Assembly: GCA_026874595.1 (NCBI GenBank) | Contig: CM049306.1 | Coordinates: forward strand, 4,354,019-4,418,018 | DNA from: Sipunculus nudus | Taxonomy: Eukaryota; Annelida; Sipuncula; Golfingiida; Sipunculidae | Direction: 5' to 3' | Length of the DNA stretch: 64,000 nt | Shown here: piece after piece, positions 11,818 to 60,300 of the stretch | How the letters are laid out: the number at the start of each line of letters is the position of its first letter | How positions within the stretch are numbered: position 1 is the first letter of the stretch | Notes under the pieces: generated by a model | Database searches by the model: none | What the model was told of the DNA's origin: nothing | What the model saw: only the letters and a program-made list of their open reading frames with translations | Position numbers and translations under genes: made by a program

Positions 11818-14255
11818 CAAGTGACCCGTAGGTCATGACGCTCAGCCAACTGACATGTTGATAATATGTCCTTGCACAGACAACTAATTAAGATAGGTGG
11901 CATCATTGTTGATGCATATTAGCTTAAGTTCATCAAGACCCATAAGCACAACAAATTTGATGACAATCCAACCAGCCTTTCATGAGGAATCTGGCAAATT
12001 GTGTGTATTTTGCATTATTTCTGGGGTGCTCATACATACCCCAAAACTCTGAGAATGTAGGTAACTGTGACCCAATTTTAGGTTTCTGGGGAGAACTTTT
12101 TAGGAACTCTCAGGATGTCAAGTTAGAAGATTCTGGGTTATGGTTATGATTTGTGCCCTACTTTGGTATCAAATTTTCAATTATTCTGAGAGGGGGTGCT
12201 AATAAGCCCCACAGCTCTGAAAATATGGGTAACAGAGACCTTAATTTACGTTTCCAAGGAGGCTTTTACAGATATCCCTGCATGTCAAATTTGAAGATTT
12301 AATTTGAGCCCTATTAAAGCCAACCGCATCTTTTAAGGTCTCAGAATAGAGAAATAAAAATTGTAAAAAATCGAAATAAAAACCAGTCACCAGAAACTGA
12401 TGAAACACTCCATGATGCATATGCATGCAAAGAATTATGCCGATCAATGCACTAGTTGTTCAGATACCAGAGCTTTTGTATCAAAGCTTCTATTATTCGG
12501 GGGGTGGGGTTCTTGGAAGGCCCATAGCTCACAGGTTTTGGGTAACAAAGACCTAATTCCAGGTTTCCAAAGAGACTTTTCATGGGCCTCCCTGCATGTC
12601 GAGACAGAAGATTCTAAGTCTAGTCATCAAGATTTGCGCTGCTAACAGATGACGGCATCTTTTAAGATTTCAAAAATAGAGAGAAAAAATCGTAAAAAAT
12701 CGAAAAATACAGGTGGCACCACCATTCTGCAGTACTGATGTAACACCCCATGATCAATATCCATGCTTAAAATCATGGTGATCCATGCATTAGTTGTTCA
12801 GATATTTGAGCTTTTGTATCGAATTTTAGCTCAGCTGACTTTCAGTCATGCTGAGCTATAGCGACCACACTTTGTCCGTCGTCCGTCTGTCTGTTAACCA
12901 GGCACAAATCGTAACCGCTTGACCTAGAATCTTGTAACTTGACATTCTGAGAGGTCGATGAAAAATCTCCTCGGAAACCAGAAATTAGGTCTCTGTTACC
13001 CATATCCTTCAAGCTATGTGGCCCCAAAGTACCCCCCCCCCCCCCCCAGAATAGTAAAAAATTTCATACAAAAACTTCAATATCTCATTAACTACATCAC
13101 TGATGGTCATGATTTTTGGCATACATATTGATCATGAGATGTTCCATCAGTTCCTGCAGACTGGTGGCGCCACCTGTGTTTTTCGATTTTTTACGATTTT
13201 TATTCTATTTTTGAGACCTTTAAAAATGTGAACATCTGTTAACAGGGCACAAATCGTATAGACTGGACCTAGAATCTTCATTCTTGACACGGTGAGAGAC
13301 CTATGAAAAGTCTCAATGGAAACCAGAAATTAGGTCTCTGTTACCTATATCCTTCCAGCTATGGGGCCCCAAAATACCCCCCAGAATAGTAAAAAATTTC
13401 ATACAAAAACTTCAAAATCTCATTAACTACATCACTGATGGTCATGGTTTTGGCATACTTATTGCTCATGAGATGTTTCATCAGTTTCTGCAGACTGGTT
13501 GTGCCACCTATATTTTTCGATTTTTTTTTAAATTTTTTTCTCTGGGACCTTTAAGGATGCTGTCATCTGTTAACGTGGCACAAATTGTAACAACTGGACC
13601 TAGTATCTTCATTCTTGTCATGCAAGGAGGCCCATGAAAAGTGTCTGTGGAAACCTGAAATTAGGTCTCTGTTACCCATATCCTTCAAGCTATAGGACTC
13701 CGAAGTATCCCTGAGAATAATGGAAAATTTGATACAAAAGTTGAAGTATCTGAACAACTAATGCAGAGATCACCATGATTCTTTGCATGGATATTGACCA
13801 TTAAGTGTTTTTATTAGTATCTGCAGACTGGTGGAGCCACCTGTATTTTTTTTTAAGTTTACGCATTTTTTCTCTATTTTTGAGATATATAAATACAGAC
13901 ACAATCTTGGCCTGTTGGTTAATCTGTTTGATGCTTCAGTTGAATGGGTATATACTACCATTCAGATGATAAAATTTCATTTTGCGAATCTCTTCCCAGT
14001 CAGCTGAGCGTCATGACCCATGGGTCACTTGTTCATTATTCTGGGGGGTACTTCACAGCCCTATAGCTTGAAGAATATGGGTAACAGAGACCTAATTCCA
14101 GGTTTCCAAGGAGATTTTTCATGGACATCCCTGGATGCAAAGTTAGAAGATTCCAGGTCCAGTGGTTACGATTTGTTACTTGTTAAAGGACAGACGGCCG
14201 GACGGACAAAGAGTGATCGCTATAGCTCAGATGACTTACAGTCAGCTGAGCTTAA
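11818..14255 (+). mobile_element. Dispersed element split by a nested relative
   Basis: The left end reads CAAGTGACCCGTAGGTCATG then ACGCTCAGCC, and the right end near 14205-14255 reads ATCGCTATAGCTCAGATGAC then CAGCTGAGCT. The left 650 bp match 42692-43350 almost base for base. Sequence collinear with the 42.7 kb copy runs to about 12825 and resumes at about 14036 with CATTATTCTGGGGGGTAC; the insert between is a related element in the opposite orientation. The interior is built from direct repeats of a roughly 320-bp module (ATTATTCTGGGG, then GTAACAGAGACC, then CAGGTGGCACCACC). Non-coding. Confidence 0.75.
12826..14035 (-). mobile_element. Nested copy of the same element family, inverted
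   Basis: Begins with AGCTCAGCTGACTTTCAGTC, the reverse complement of the usual right end, and ends with TCAGCTGAGCGTCATGACCC then ATGGGTCACTTG, the reverse complement of the usual left end. Its interior shows about four modules with GTTAACAGGGCACAAATCG and GGAAACCAGAAATTAGGTC on the plus strand. A run of about 16 C lies at 13032-13047. The flanking element reads through as if this block were removed. Confidence 0.75.
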
Positions 14256-15919
14256 AATTGTGGGGAGTCCCATCTGAGTTAAGAGCGTTGCAAGGGGAGA
14301 TGATATTTTGAAGGGTTATGTAAAATTGAACATTTTCCATATTTTATGTAATTATCATATTATATTAGAAATTGTGTCATTATATGAATATTTGCCCATA
14401 GCGAAATGTAAGCCTCAGTTATAAGCGCGGTGTTTACACAGCTGACGAGTTCGTTTTAGGCAGCCGGTAATGGTCAACGACGGTACAAGGTGCAAAAGCC
14501 AGAAATTCGGGCGTCCCATCGGACGCTTTGACCCTCAGAACCGAGCTTCCGTAAGAGATTCCGAGCGTCAGAGACGCTTACCCCCTGAAAGCTCTATATA
14601 TAAATATACTGTTATTTATGTGAAATTATAGGACTACTGATGATATGTTTTTATTTGTACGTAAAATATATACCTATTTCGTATTTTATGTGAAATATAG
14701 GACAACCGATATGTTTTTACATGTATATAAAGCGCTTATGACATGATTCAATACATATAATGAGCGCTATATAAATAATAAATTATTATTTTTATTATTA
14801 TAAATATACTCCGTATCCTACGGACCCTACACCTCAGACTGCTTGGTGAGACCTATTTTCTATTTCACCTGCTGCAGTATTACCTGTACACATATAAAAC
14901 GCCGATACTGACATCTATCAGTAAGCTACCTGCCTATCTCCCTAGCGCAGGCATAATACAAACCTTGATTAACATGTTGATGTATTGTATCAAAACCTAT
15001 ATACCCTGTGTACTTATCAATATTCATAGAACAATTTTCATATCAGATAAGTAAACATTTCTATCCGAAAAAAATCAGATCTGTTGACATAATGTGATTT
15101 TATCTGTAAATCACAATCTGTACAGAACTCTTGACAAGTTCAGTGTTGCAAAATCTCCCCACTCCGTCATTTTTAATTATATTTTGTTAAGTGATAGTAT
15201 TTTTATATATTTTATCACTGTTTATCTGTCCATCATATGTTACCATTATTATAGACTACTACTCATTAATAGCAATTACCATTTTTGCTTACTGTGAAAG
15301 AGCAGCATTTCCTCGTTTAAATCTAATAGCTTTGTCTGGTTGCTTGTTATTTTGTCTGATATATTTCATTCTACATGCCACAACTCCTCAGCAATCGCTG
15401 TAAGAGACATACAATTGATAGAATTTATAAATATGTTCTGTCGGTCCGTCTGTCTGTCATTTCAACTTCCGGCAAGCGCTCCACCTATGGTTGCCTAGTT
15501 TTCATTGTCGAACACTTCGCTTCAATATACAGTTTGATAACCACTGGTTCTGCGTGCCTATCCCTTTTATAGACACCTCAACATTTCAAAAGGTACATTA
15601 TGTTAAAGTGACCGACCATTTGCCCGTCTCCTTTAACGGACATGGGACCTGTACAGTTAGTTTTATTATGTACCACCAGTTGCTGCCTCTTATGGACATT
15701 TGGCCTTTTAGTTGCTTTACAATGCTCTCACAAATGAACATCACTTGTTTCCTCAAAGGCACACTTGGCGTGACAGGTGTGATTTTTATTATCCGATTAG
15801 TGGTACATTTATTTACTATACAAATTCTAAATTTATTTTGCATTACACACGGAACTTATAATCCACATCACTGCATCCAGCTTTAACCTGTTCTATTACA
15901 ACCAAACCATGAAAAATGA
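14256..15919. other. Intergenic region with a SINE-like AT tail
   Basis: A GC-richer patch (about 14415-14585) is followed by AT-rich DNA with the string GCGCTATATAAATAATAAAT and an ATT-rich tail at about 14763-14806, a layout typical of SINE or short retroposon 3' ends in marine invertebrates. I could not find convincing A and B boxes, so the body is not defined. The 131-codon frame at 15491-15886 shows no recognisable domain and I do not call it a gene. Confidence 0.35.
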
Positions 15920-18900
15920 CTGCAAAAGGAAAATGTTAAATGGTTTTATTACAAACTCCTTGGCACAGGTGTGCCAAATCTCTCCTCCTACATCACCTAG
16001 AAAACACAAACAAACACTGATGAAGTTGAACAATGTACAGGCCATTCTGCCATCGAACAGCATGACCAGATGACATCAGTGACAACACCCTGCTCATTAT
16101 GTAACATTCACAGCAGATCAACAGTCACTGTCTCATTATTTCATCTGTGCAGAGAGGACCATCAATTACTTTCACTGCAAAATTGTAAATTATTGGTGTG
16201 TCTAATGAGTCATTTCATTATGAATATCCCACCCTCCAACACCCAACCCCTTTCCCTTAGACCCCATGCAAGAGATTCACGCCACAGGCTAGGCTTGGTT
16301 ACATTTGAGTAATATACTGGTATTCGATACAGTATGAAATAAAACATCAAATATCAACATCACCTCTTCACACTGAATCAAACGATTCTTGTAGCTGTAA
16401 AGCAGTACATTTAATTTAGAATGTTCGGCAAGTTGCCCAAATAAAGAGCATTATCTGAGCATCGCTTTGTCATACCCCTCATCACTAGCACCATTTTATA
16501 AATAAACGTCTATGTTTCTCAGTTTATCAAATTGGGGCAAAGTTTGTCATGTCATATAGGTAAATTAATCTGTGAATGTGCACACAAATCTGTCAGGGTG
16601 TACACAGAAATATGTTATTGGTTCACAAGAATCTGTGACCTGGTGCACATACATTTGTCAGTTGTATATATGGATCTTAGTTATATGGATCTCAATACCG
16701 TGCACAAAATGACTTATTTGGATACTTACCCTAACTTGCCATACTCAAAGGCCTACATAAAAGTAAGCCAGCTGACTATTCTCCAGAGCCACTGTTAAAA
16801 GGTATAAAAAATGTCTTTAAAAAAAGTTTCACTTTTGGTTAAACTAAGTGTAATTTAGCAGGCTCTGGCACAACTGTAAAATCCTTGGCAATGTCTTTTA
16901 GCGCTTCCTTAAAATTGTGAATCACTTGCACCCGTTTATACAGTATTTGCAGCCATCTGGCACCTCAAAAGTACAATGCTATCACATATCTCTGCTGCCA
17001 AATGCACACATCTGTATCTGCAGTGTTCACACATCTCTCCAAATGTATTAAAGAGGTTACTGAACAACCAGTATGCAAAGTGTACAGCACTCCACCAAGC
17101 TCTCCACCAATGTACCCTTGTAAACGCCAACAATTTTTGATGGATTCGGTATATATTCTGCCCGTTTCCATGACATACAACAAGGTTCATCTGAAACAGA
17201 CCGGCCAGACATTACCTGGATAAATGGCACTACCTAGGCTAGTCATCCAAAAATTACTTGTCACTCAGGCATTTTGATGTGAGGTCAATTTGAACCAGCA
17301 TTTAAAACATTTACCTTGATGACTGAATAGAAACCTATGACAGGTTAAATGCAGACTACGCTCACATGAAGTGTTCCATCCACCTGCAGTGAAAAACTTG
17401 TTATTAATAATTTGTGACTTGACTAACTTGTCAAAGTTTTCTGGAATAGGGATCATCTGTTAATGTCAATGTCTAGGGAAGCACTACATTAATCACTGAT
17501 ACATGGGGACATATATCAACCCTTTATGTTATCCAAAGATGTCCAACTCCTCCCACCTCTCTAGTACACTATCATAGTTGCATATGCTCTATCATATATG
17601 GCTTGTTTATGAATATACATATACAACAAATACATATAGCAGTTGTAAATTAAGAAAATAATATACACATTTAATCATGTTGCAAATAAATAATAAGCTG
17701 TTATAGGATGAACATGCACTCCTAGAGCACAAAATGAAAGATGTACACTGGGAGACTATCACCAATTTTATGACACAACATAACTCAAAATACTCTTATA
17801 TACAGTAGTATTACTGATCTAAAGCCGGTCATGTCTGTTAAGTTGTTACACCTTTAGTGATGACAAAATGTGAAGTTTATACTTAGAAAACGCAAAAGGA
17901 TAATTCATCATGTGTGTATGTGTGTGTGTTTTTGTGTGCTGGTATGTGATCACTGAAGGGTAACATCTACATTTACCTCATTACGACATAAGTGCAAGGG
18001 GGGCAATACACATACCAGCAACTGCATTTCATTCAATACCAAACCATTGGAAGTCTTATTTTTATATTTAAATATAAATGTAATTTAAATTTATGAATAT
18101 TAATAGGCGTCATACAAACTTGAGCCAACAAATATATATCCATTCCCATATCATCATTACAAAGACCAACAAAATATATTATCTAGCCTGATTTGTCAGA
18201 CTTATATTTCATCAGAATACATCAATGTGTTTTTCTGGCCACAGTTATTAGGAATAACATTTATATGTTATACAAAAGTTGCCAAAGTCTGTATTTGAGA
18301 TATATGGTGCCATTTACCTAAATGTTAATGTGGAGGAGACAAGTTCAAGCTGATAATTTTTACAAGTACAAAAATAAATTCACTTAATGTAGAATGATCA
18401 CATAATATGTAATACAAAGCACATGAAAGACTATCATGATGAAATCTGCTAATGTCGGTGGTTACTTTAGCTGTTATATATTGTCAGAAAAAAAAAAACA
18501 AAACTACCAGCTCACAGGTAAAACAACATAAATGTGCTCTACATGGAAGTCCTCTTTATCATTACATCACACGAACATGCAGCATGGTGTGTGCCACACT
18601 GACCTACAACCACATCATCACCACCCAAGTCTCCCTGGTGGCTGTATTTGAAACTAATCCAATTTGTTGATAAACATATTACTATTAGGTGAACCTGACG
18701 TCTAGCAGAATCAATGTTGTTTATACAGAATATTTCCAGATGGAGCCTGATATAGTGCTTCATTATGAACAATGGAATATTCATAAAACAATTGAGACTG
18801 ACTGTTGCAGGTGAAGGAATGAAATAACCACATTGTGTGAGATGCATTGCCCCACATGACCAATTATTGTCACATGACTTATAATGTAATCATGCAGCTC

Positions 18901-19767
18901 ATTCTAATGAAGTGTACTGATCATGAAGAACTCCCAAATGTCACAACATCTCTATTGACTGTAGAAGACATACAGGTATTGGTTTATTCATACACTGTGA
19001 AATATACAAGATGAATGATGGGGAAAACAATCACAAAATTGATGAAGTTCTGTTGTAATGACATGTTGCTGGGATTCGTCAAGCTGTTGTAAATATTTCT
19101 GAGCCCAGGACATACTTACCAATAAAGTGTCATTGTATGATATTTACTTGGTTTAAATCATTTAGTGCCACTGAACGTGCTTTACCCAGCAAAAGGTACA
19201 GAAAACTGGAAAATTAATCCATACACATGGAAGGGCTGCTCTGTAGATGACAAAAGATAAATGTTGTGCATGATTCCAGTCTGGTTTGTTCTAAATCTAC
19301 ACTTTTGATTATTCTATGGGACAAATCAGACCGAGTTCATTGACCTTAACAACTAGATGAACATTTATTCATCAAGTAAGAATGTGGCATAACTACAAAG
19401 AATACCCTGAACTGAAACTGAACATGTACACTAGAACATGTACAAGTGAGTGATAATACCAGGTCGGGGGGGCATCAACACAGGCAAATGAATTATGGGC
19501 ACAAGACCATCCAAGGTTCCTTTACAGAGTCATTGTCTGGTAAATAACTTGTTCAATTTAGGCAGTACTGACGACCATGACAGTCCCTTAGTGTAATTAT
19601 ATTACATCTGTACAATTTCTGTCAATTTCAGGTCATCTGAGAAGGATGACCAGGTGCAGAGTTCAATCCTCATCTTCTAGTCGGCTTGGATTGCCCTGCT
19701 ATCACACACGCTTGGGAGGGCTTAATCAGTGCAATATTTGGCTGGGGATGACCAGGAGAATTTAATA
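15920..19767 (-). other. SRPK: Probable 3' UTR of the SRPK gene
   Basis: About 3.8 kb downstream of the SRPK stop codon contains none of the dispersed repeats that fill the neighbouring DNA, and ends at a credible poly(A) signal. It carries one Pumilio-type TGTATATA (minus strand, 17804-17797) and a GT-rich run near 17910-17950 (CA-rich in the transcript). Long 3' UTRs are usual for SRPK genes. An intron inside this stretch cannot be excluded. Confidence 0.5.
15945..15950 (-). terminator. Probable SRPK poly(A) signal
   Basis: AATAAA on the minus strand (TTTATT at 15945-15950 on plus). A GU-rich stretch, TGGTTTGGTTGT on the minus strand, lies at 15909-15898, the spacing expected of a downstream element, so cleavage near 15920-15930 is plausible. 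Other minus-strand AATAAA motifs exist (for example near 19362) and could be alternative sites. Confidence 0.5.
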
Positions 19768-54584
<34,817 letters not shown>

Positions 54585-56113
54585 CTAAAATAGCATGCAG
54601 CAAAGTCTCAGTCTCATGCAAGAAAAAAAAAACACTGCTAGCAATAAGGGCATGGGTGAGCTTAGTTTAAACAAGGGCAGGGTGTGGCTGCTGATAACAC
54701 ACAGTTAGCATGCTGGGATACTCCATATCTGACAATCCCAGTGTCTGGTAACAATCTAGAATCCCGTCGTTTTAGGACTATCTTCACATGCAGTAAAAAG
54801 AAAGTGTATCACCAAAAGCTGGTCTAGCAAAATCCCTATAATCTATGAGAATGTGAGAATGTTCAGCCTGAGTTGTTCTGTATTATAGAAGCATGCAAAA
54901 TACAACAACTTCTCTTAAATACAATCTAAATGAAGAGCAAAACGACTCTAACAACAACAAATTACCAGAATATCAAAATTATAAGACCTAACTTGGTTAA
55001 ATATAAATCATTCAGATTTTAGTCTAGTGTTCACAAAAATCAAAACTGACAAAAGGCAATTACATGTTCCTTAGATGTAATTCTGGGAAGCTTTTCCATC
55101 AAGGGAAAAGAGAAGTCGCATAAAGTGTAAAAAATTCAGTGTTTTTGTGTAATAAAACCCTTCAATCTTTATTAGTAGTGATCTCGTCCACAACATCATA
55201 AACCAGAGTCTCATGAATATTCATGACAAGCACAGCAATTAAAAACAAAACAGAACAAACCATTATTTTGTACAGGTATGTAAAACTGCTTACTCTGTTA
55301 AAAGACACTGTACTCAAATTTGCATTAGAAGTTAAATTGCATTACCGGTACCTTTATCAAATTATGTCATTTTAATACTGTTTGACATTACTGTCATATA
55401 TATAGGTACTAGACCTGACTAAGTGAGGAAATGGTGAGCCTTATTTAAAAAGTCAAGTTCATCCTACCATACAGAGTCTGCTGTGCCAGGCTGCTGCCTT
55501 GTCAGTGGCTTGCAGGAGAGGCTTGTTTGTTATATTATAAAAACTATCTTCTTTATTAATCTTCTGTAAGTCTTCAGGTAAATATTAATTAATGAAATCC
55601 ATTTGTCTTTAATTTAGTTAGAGAAATTAAAACATCTTTCTCCTCTTCATGTTTCCTCATCTACTGATGTGTTTATGTGGAAAGACTGTGGCACCGAGTG
55701 AAAGCTGACAAAGGCATGAAACAAATCTACAGACATGAAAATTACCAGCAAGTACATTTCAATGTCTTTAATCAATAATATTAATTTTGTTTGTTTCTAA
55801 AATGTCATTCACCTTTCATAAAAGTACATCCTATACAAGGGCCAGTCTTCCATTCAAATATCAAAGGGTAATATCAGGAGGGTGGTAAAACAGCACTTGC
55901 ATTCAATAAAATTTTCTGAAGAAAATGTTGATGTAGTCGTACAAATATCTGAACACCCCCCCCCCCCCAAATCTCAACCCCTGGGATCAAGCTTCCCTGT
56001 GATCCTTCACAATGTCACACTTCAGTGAAATTGGTTCCCCTGTTCAGGCTCACCTGGCACTAACAAATGCTGGCCTAAACAACTATGAATTGAGTACCTT
56101 TGAATTGAGTAAA
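54585..56113 (-). other. SRPK intron, nothing recognised
   Basis: Unique AT-rich DNA with a run of about 13 C near 55956-55968. No exon or dispersed repeat identified. Confidence 0.4.
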
Positions 56114-56512
56114 AGGAATTTCCCTATGTCATAATAGTAAATAATCCTCTGTGATCAAAGGAACTGCCCTGTGTCATAATGGTATATATTCCTCTGTGGT
56201 CAAAGGAATTTCCCTGTGTCATAATGGTATATAATCCTCTGTGATCAAAGGAAATTCCCTGTATCATAATGGTATAAAATCCTCTGTGGTCAAAGGAATT
56301 GCTCCGTGTCCTAATGGTATATATTCTTCTGTGGTCAAAGGAATTTCCCTATGTCATAATGGTATATAATCCTCTGTGATCAAAGGAATTGCCGTGTCAT
56401 AATGGTATATATTCCTCTGTGGTCAAAGGAATTTCCCTATGTCATAATGGTATATAATCCTCTGTGATCAAAGGAATTGCCATGTCATAATGGTATATAA
56501 TCCTCTGTGGTC
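56114..56512. repeat. 42-45-bp minisatellite, nine copies
   Basis: Nine copies of a unit beginning AAAGGAATTTCCCTATG and containing CATAATGGTATATA and CCTCTGTG(A/G)TC. Two of the later copies are about 3 bp shorter. Copies are several per cent diverged, so it looks older than the 45-bp array at 22.3 kb. Confidence 0.93.
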
Positions 56513-57360
56513 AAAGGAAAGTAAAAATATATCATGGTGATCCAGATTACTTCCGAATTGTTTTTATTTTTCCTAGGTGCTACCCTAACCCTTAACAAAA
56601 TTTCATCAAAATCCATTCATAACTTTCTGCATAAAGACTAAGGAGAAAACAATATATTCCTGATAAAAATTAAAATTAGACAGTGCTGTCTCATGGGGCA
56701 TCAGCTGTAACATCAAGCTATCCCTGCATCTTATCACACTCCTCTGTTTGTAGGTTGTGATGCGAGTCACTCCTACTCACACATGCCGAGGTGCAGCAAG
56801 ACTGCTTTGTGATACTATTACTATAGTTGGAAATTGGTGTATTTCAAGATTTTTTTGTTAATAAGTATTAATGAGTAACAACATGCAGTTAGAAATTAAC
56901 AAATAACCGCATAGCTGTCTCTGCGTTACAATGCATCACTGGAAAAGCTAGTGTTGCAAGTTAACTGGAAAGCAGTGCAAAACATAATACTTGTCAGGCC
57001 CTTGGCACCTGCCCCATTCAAAAACACCCCTCCCCAGCCAAGATGTTAACTCTATGCGGGAATCATACATTCGGGATGTTCACCTGAAAGCCCAATCAGG
57101 CAATGGAAATCATCTGTAGGTTCTACTGAAGAAAATGCATGTATGGTTCTCTGAAGTAATTTTGCCAGCAATAAGGCAGTTATGATACTACTGCTAGTTT
57201 ATTTGGCAGAGTTTCTCATGACATCATATTATAGTGAAGCATGAGGTGGAAGTAGAAACTAAGCAGTTTTAGTATTTTCTATGCAAGTAAAAAAATTATT
57301 TTAAATCCTTGTGAATTAATACAAGAAAGAATAAAGTCTGGTAGGATTTATCCAAAAGCA
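56513..57360 (-). other. SRPK intron between two arrays
   Basis: Unique sequence, nothing recognised. Confidence 0.4.
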
Positions 57361-60300
57361 AGAAGTTACTAGTAAGAGGAATGTGATGATTTTTAGGGAC
57401 ATTGAGAGGTAGAAGTTAAAAGTAAGAGAGGTGTGATGATTTGTAGGGGCATTGAGAGGAAGAGGAATGTGATGATTTGTAGGGACGTTGAGAGGTAGAA
57501 GTTATCAGTAAGAGGGATGTGATGATTTGTAGGGACACTGAGAGGTAGAAGACTAGAAGTTAACAGTAAGAGGGATGTGATGATTTGTAAGGACATTGAG
57601 AGGTAGAAGACTAGAAGTTATCAGTAAGAGAGATGTGATGATTTGTAGGGACATTGAGAGGTAAAAGTTAACAGTAAGAGGGATGTGATGATTTGTAGGG
57701 ACACTGAGAGGTAAAAGTTAACAGAAAGAGGGATGTGATGATTTGTAGGGACATTGAGAGGTAGAAGACTAGAAGTTATCAGTAAGAGAGATGTGATGAT
57801 TTGTAGGGACATTGAGAGGTAAAAGTTAACAGTAAGAGGGATGTGATGATTTGTAGGGACATTGAGAGGTAGAAGACTAGAAGTTATCAGTATGAGGGAT
57901 GTGATGATTTGTAGGGACACTGAGAGGTAAAAGTTAACAGTAAGAGGGATGTGATGATTTGTAGGGACATTGAGAGGTAGAAGACTAGAAGTTATCAGTA
58001 AGAGAGATGTGATGATTTGTAGGGACATTGAGAGGTAAAAGTTAACAGTAAGAGGGATGTGATGATTTGTAGGGACATTGAGAGGTAGAAGACTAGAAGT
58101 TATCAGTAAGAGGGATGTGATGATTTGTAGGGACATTGAGAGGTAAAAGTTAACAGGAAGAGGGATGTGATGATTTGTAGGGACATTGAGAGGCAGAGGA
58201 CTAGAAGTTATCAGTAAGAGGGATGTGATGATTTGTAGGGACATTGAGAGGTATAAGTTATCAGTACGAGGGATGTGATGATTTGTAGGGACACAGAGAG
58301 GTAAAAGTTAACAGTAAGAGGGATGTGATGATTTGTAGGGACACTGAGAGGTAAAAGTTAACAGTAAGAGGGATGTGATGATTTGTAGGGACATTGAGAG
58401 GTATAAGTTATCAGTACAAGGGATGTGATGATTTGTAGGGACACAGAGAGGTAAAAGTTAACAGTAAGAGGGATGTGATGATTTGTAGGGACACTGAGAG
58501 GTAAAAGTTAACAGTAAGAGGGATGTGATGATTTGTAGGGACATTGAGAGGTATAAGTTATCAGTACGAGGGATGTGATGATTTGTAGGGACACAGAGAG
58601 GTAAAAGTTAATAGTAAGAGGGATGTGATGATTTGTAGGGACACTGAGAGGTAAAAGTTAACAGTAAGAGGGATGTGATGATTTGTAGGGACACTGAGAG
58701 GTAAAAGTTAACAGTAAGAGGGATGTGATGATTTGTAGGGACATTGAGAGGTAGAAGACTAGAAGTTATCAGTAAGAGAGATGTGATGATTTGTAGGGAC
58801 ATTGAGAGGTAAAAGTTAACAGTAAGAGGGATGTGATGATTTGTAGGGACATTGAGAGGTAGAAGACTAGAAGTTATCAGTAAGAGGAGGTTGATGATTT
58901 GTAGGGACATTGAGAGGTAAAAGTTAACAGTAAGAGGGATGTGATGATTTGTAGGGACACTGAGAGGTAAAAGTTAACAGTAAGAGGGATGTGATGATTT
59001 GTAGGGACATTGAGAGGTAGAAGACTAGAAGTTATCAGTAAGAGGGATGTGATCATTTGTAGGGACACTGAGAGGTAAAAGTTAACAGTAAGAGGGATGT
59101 GATGATTTGTAGGGACACTGAGAGGTAAAAGTTAACAGTAAGGGGGATGTGATGATTTGTAGGGATATTGAGAGGTAGAAGACTAGAAGTTATCAGTATG
59201 AGGGATGTGATGATTTGTAGGGACATTGAGAGGTAAAGGTTAACAGTAAGAGGGATGTGATGATTTGTAGGGACACTGAGAGGTAAAAGTTAACAGTAAG
59301 AGGGATGTGATGATTTGTAGGGATATTGAGAGGTAGAAGACTAGAAGTTATCAGTATGAGGGATGTGATGATTTGTAGGGACATTGAGAGGTAAAGGTTA
59401 ACAGTAAGAGGGATGTGATGATTTGTAGAGACATTGAGAGGTAGAAGACTAGAAGTTATCAGTAAGAGGGATGTGATGATTTGTAGGGACACTGAGAGGT
59501 AAAAGTTATCAGTAAGAGGGATGTGATGATTTGTAGAGACATTGAGAGGTAAAAGTTAACAGTAAGAGGGATGTGATGATATGTAGGGATATTGAGAGGT
59601 AGAAGACTAGAAGTAATCAGTAAGAGGGATGTGATGATTTGTAAGGACATTGAGAGACAGAAGACTAGAAGTTATCAGGAAGAGGGATGTGATGATTTGT
59701 AGGGACACTGAGAGGTAGAAGTTAACAGTATGAGGGATGTGATGATTTGTAGGGACATTGAGAGGTAGAAGACTAGAAGTTATCAGGAAGAGGGATGTGA
59801 TGATTTGTAGGGACACTGAGAGGTAAAAGTTAACAGTAAGAGGGATGTGATGATCTGTAGGGACATTGAAAGGTAAAAGTTAACAGTAAGAGGGATGTGA
59901 TGATTTGTAGGGACATTGAGAGGTAGAAGACTAGAAGTTATCAGTAAGAGGGATGTGATCATTTGTAGGGACATTGAGAGGTAGAAGACTAGAAGTTATC
60001 AGTAAGAGGGATGTGATGATTTGTAAGGACATTGAGAGGCAGAAGACTAGAAGTTATCAGTAAGAGGGATGTGATGATTTGTTGGGACATTGAGAGGTAA
60101 AAGTTAACAGTAAGAGGGATGTGATGATTTGTAGGGATATTGAGAGGTAGAAGACTAGAAGTTATCAGTAAGAGGGATGTGATGATTTGTAAGGACATTG
60201 AGAGGCAGAAGACTAGAAGTTATCAGGAAGAGGGATGTGATGATTTGTAGGGACACTGAGAGGTAGAAGTTAACAGTATGAGGGATGTGATGATTTGTAG

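Noticed and set aside
15491-15886. 131-codon plus-strand frame as a gene
   Set aside because: No recognisable domain, no splice partner and no promoter. The composition matches non-coding neighbours.
18539-18847. 102-codon minus-strand frame downstream of SRPK
   Set aside because: It falls inside the probable SRPK 3' UTR and shows no family motif.
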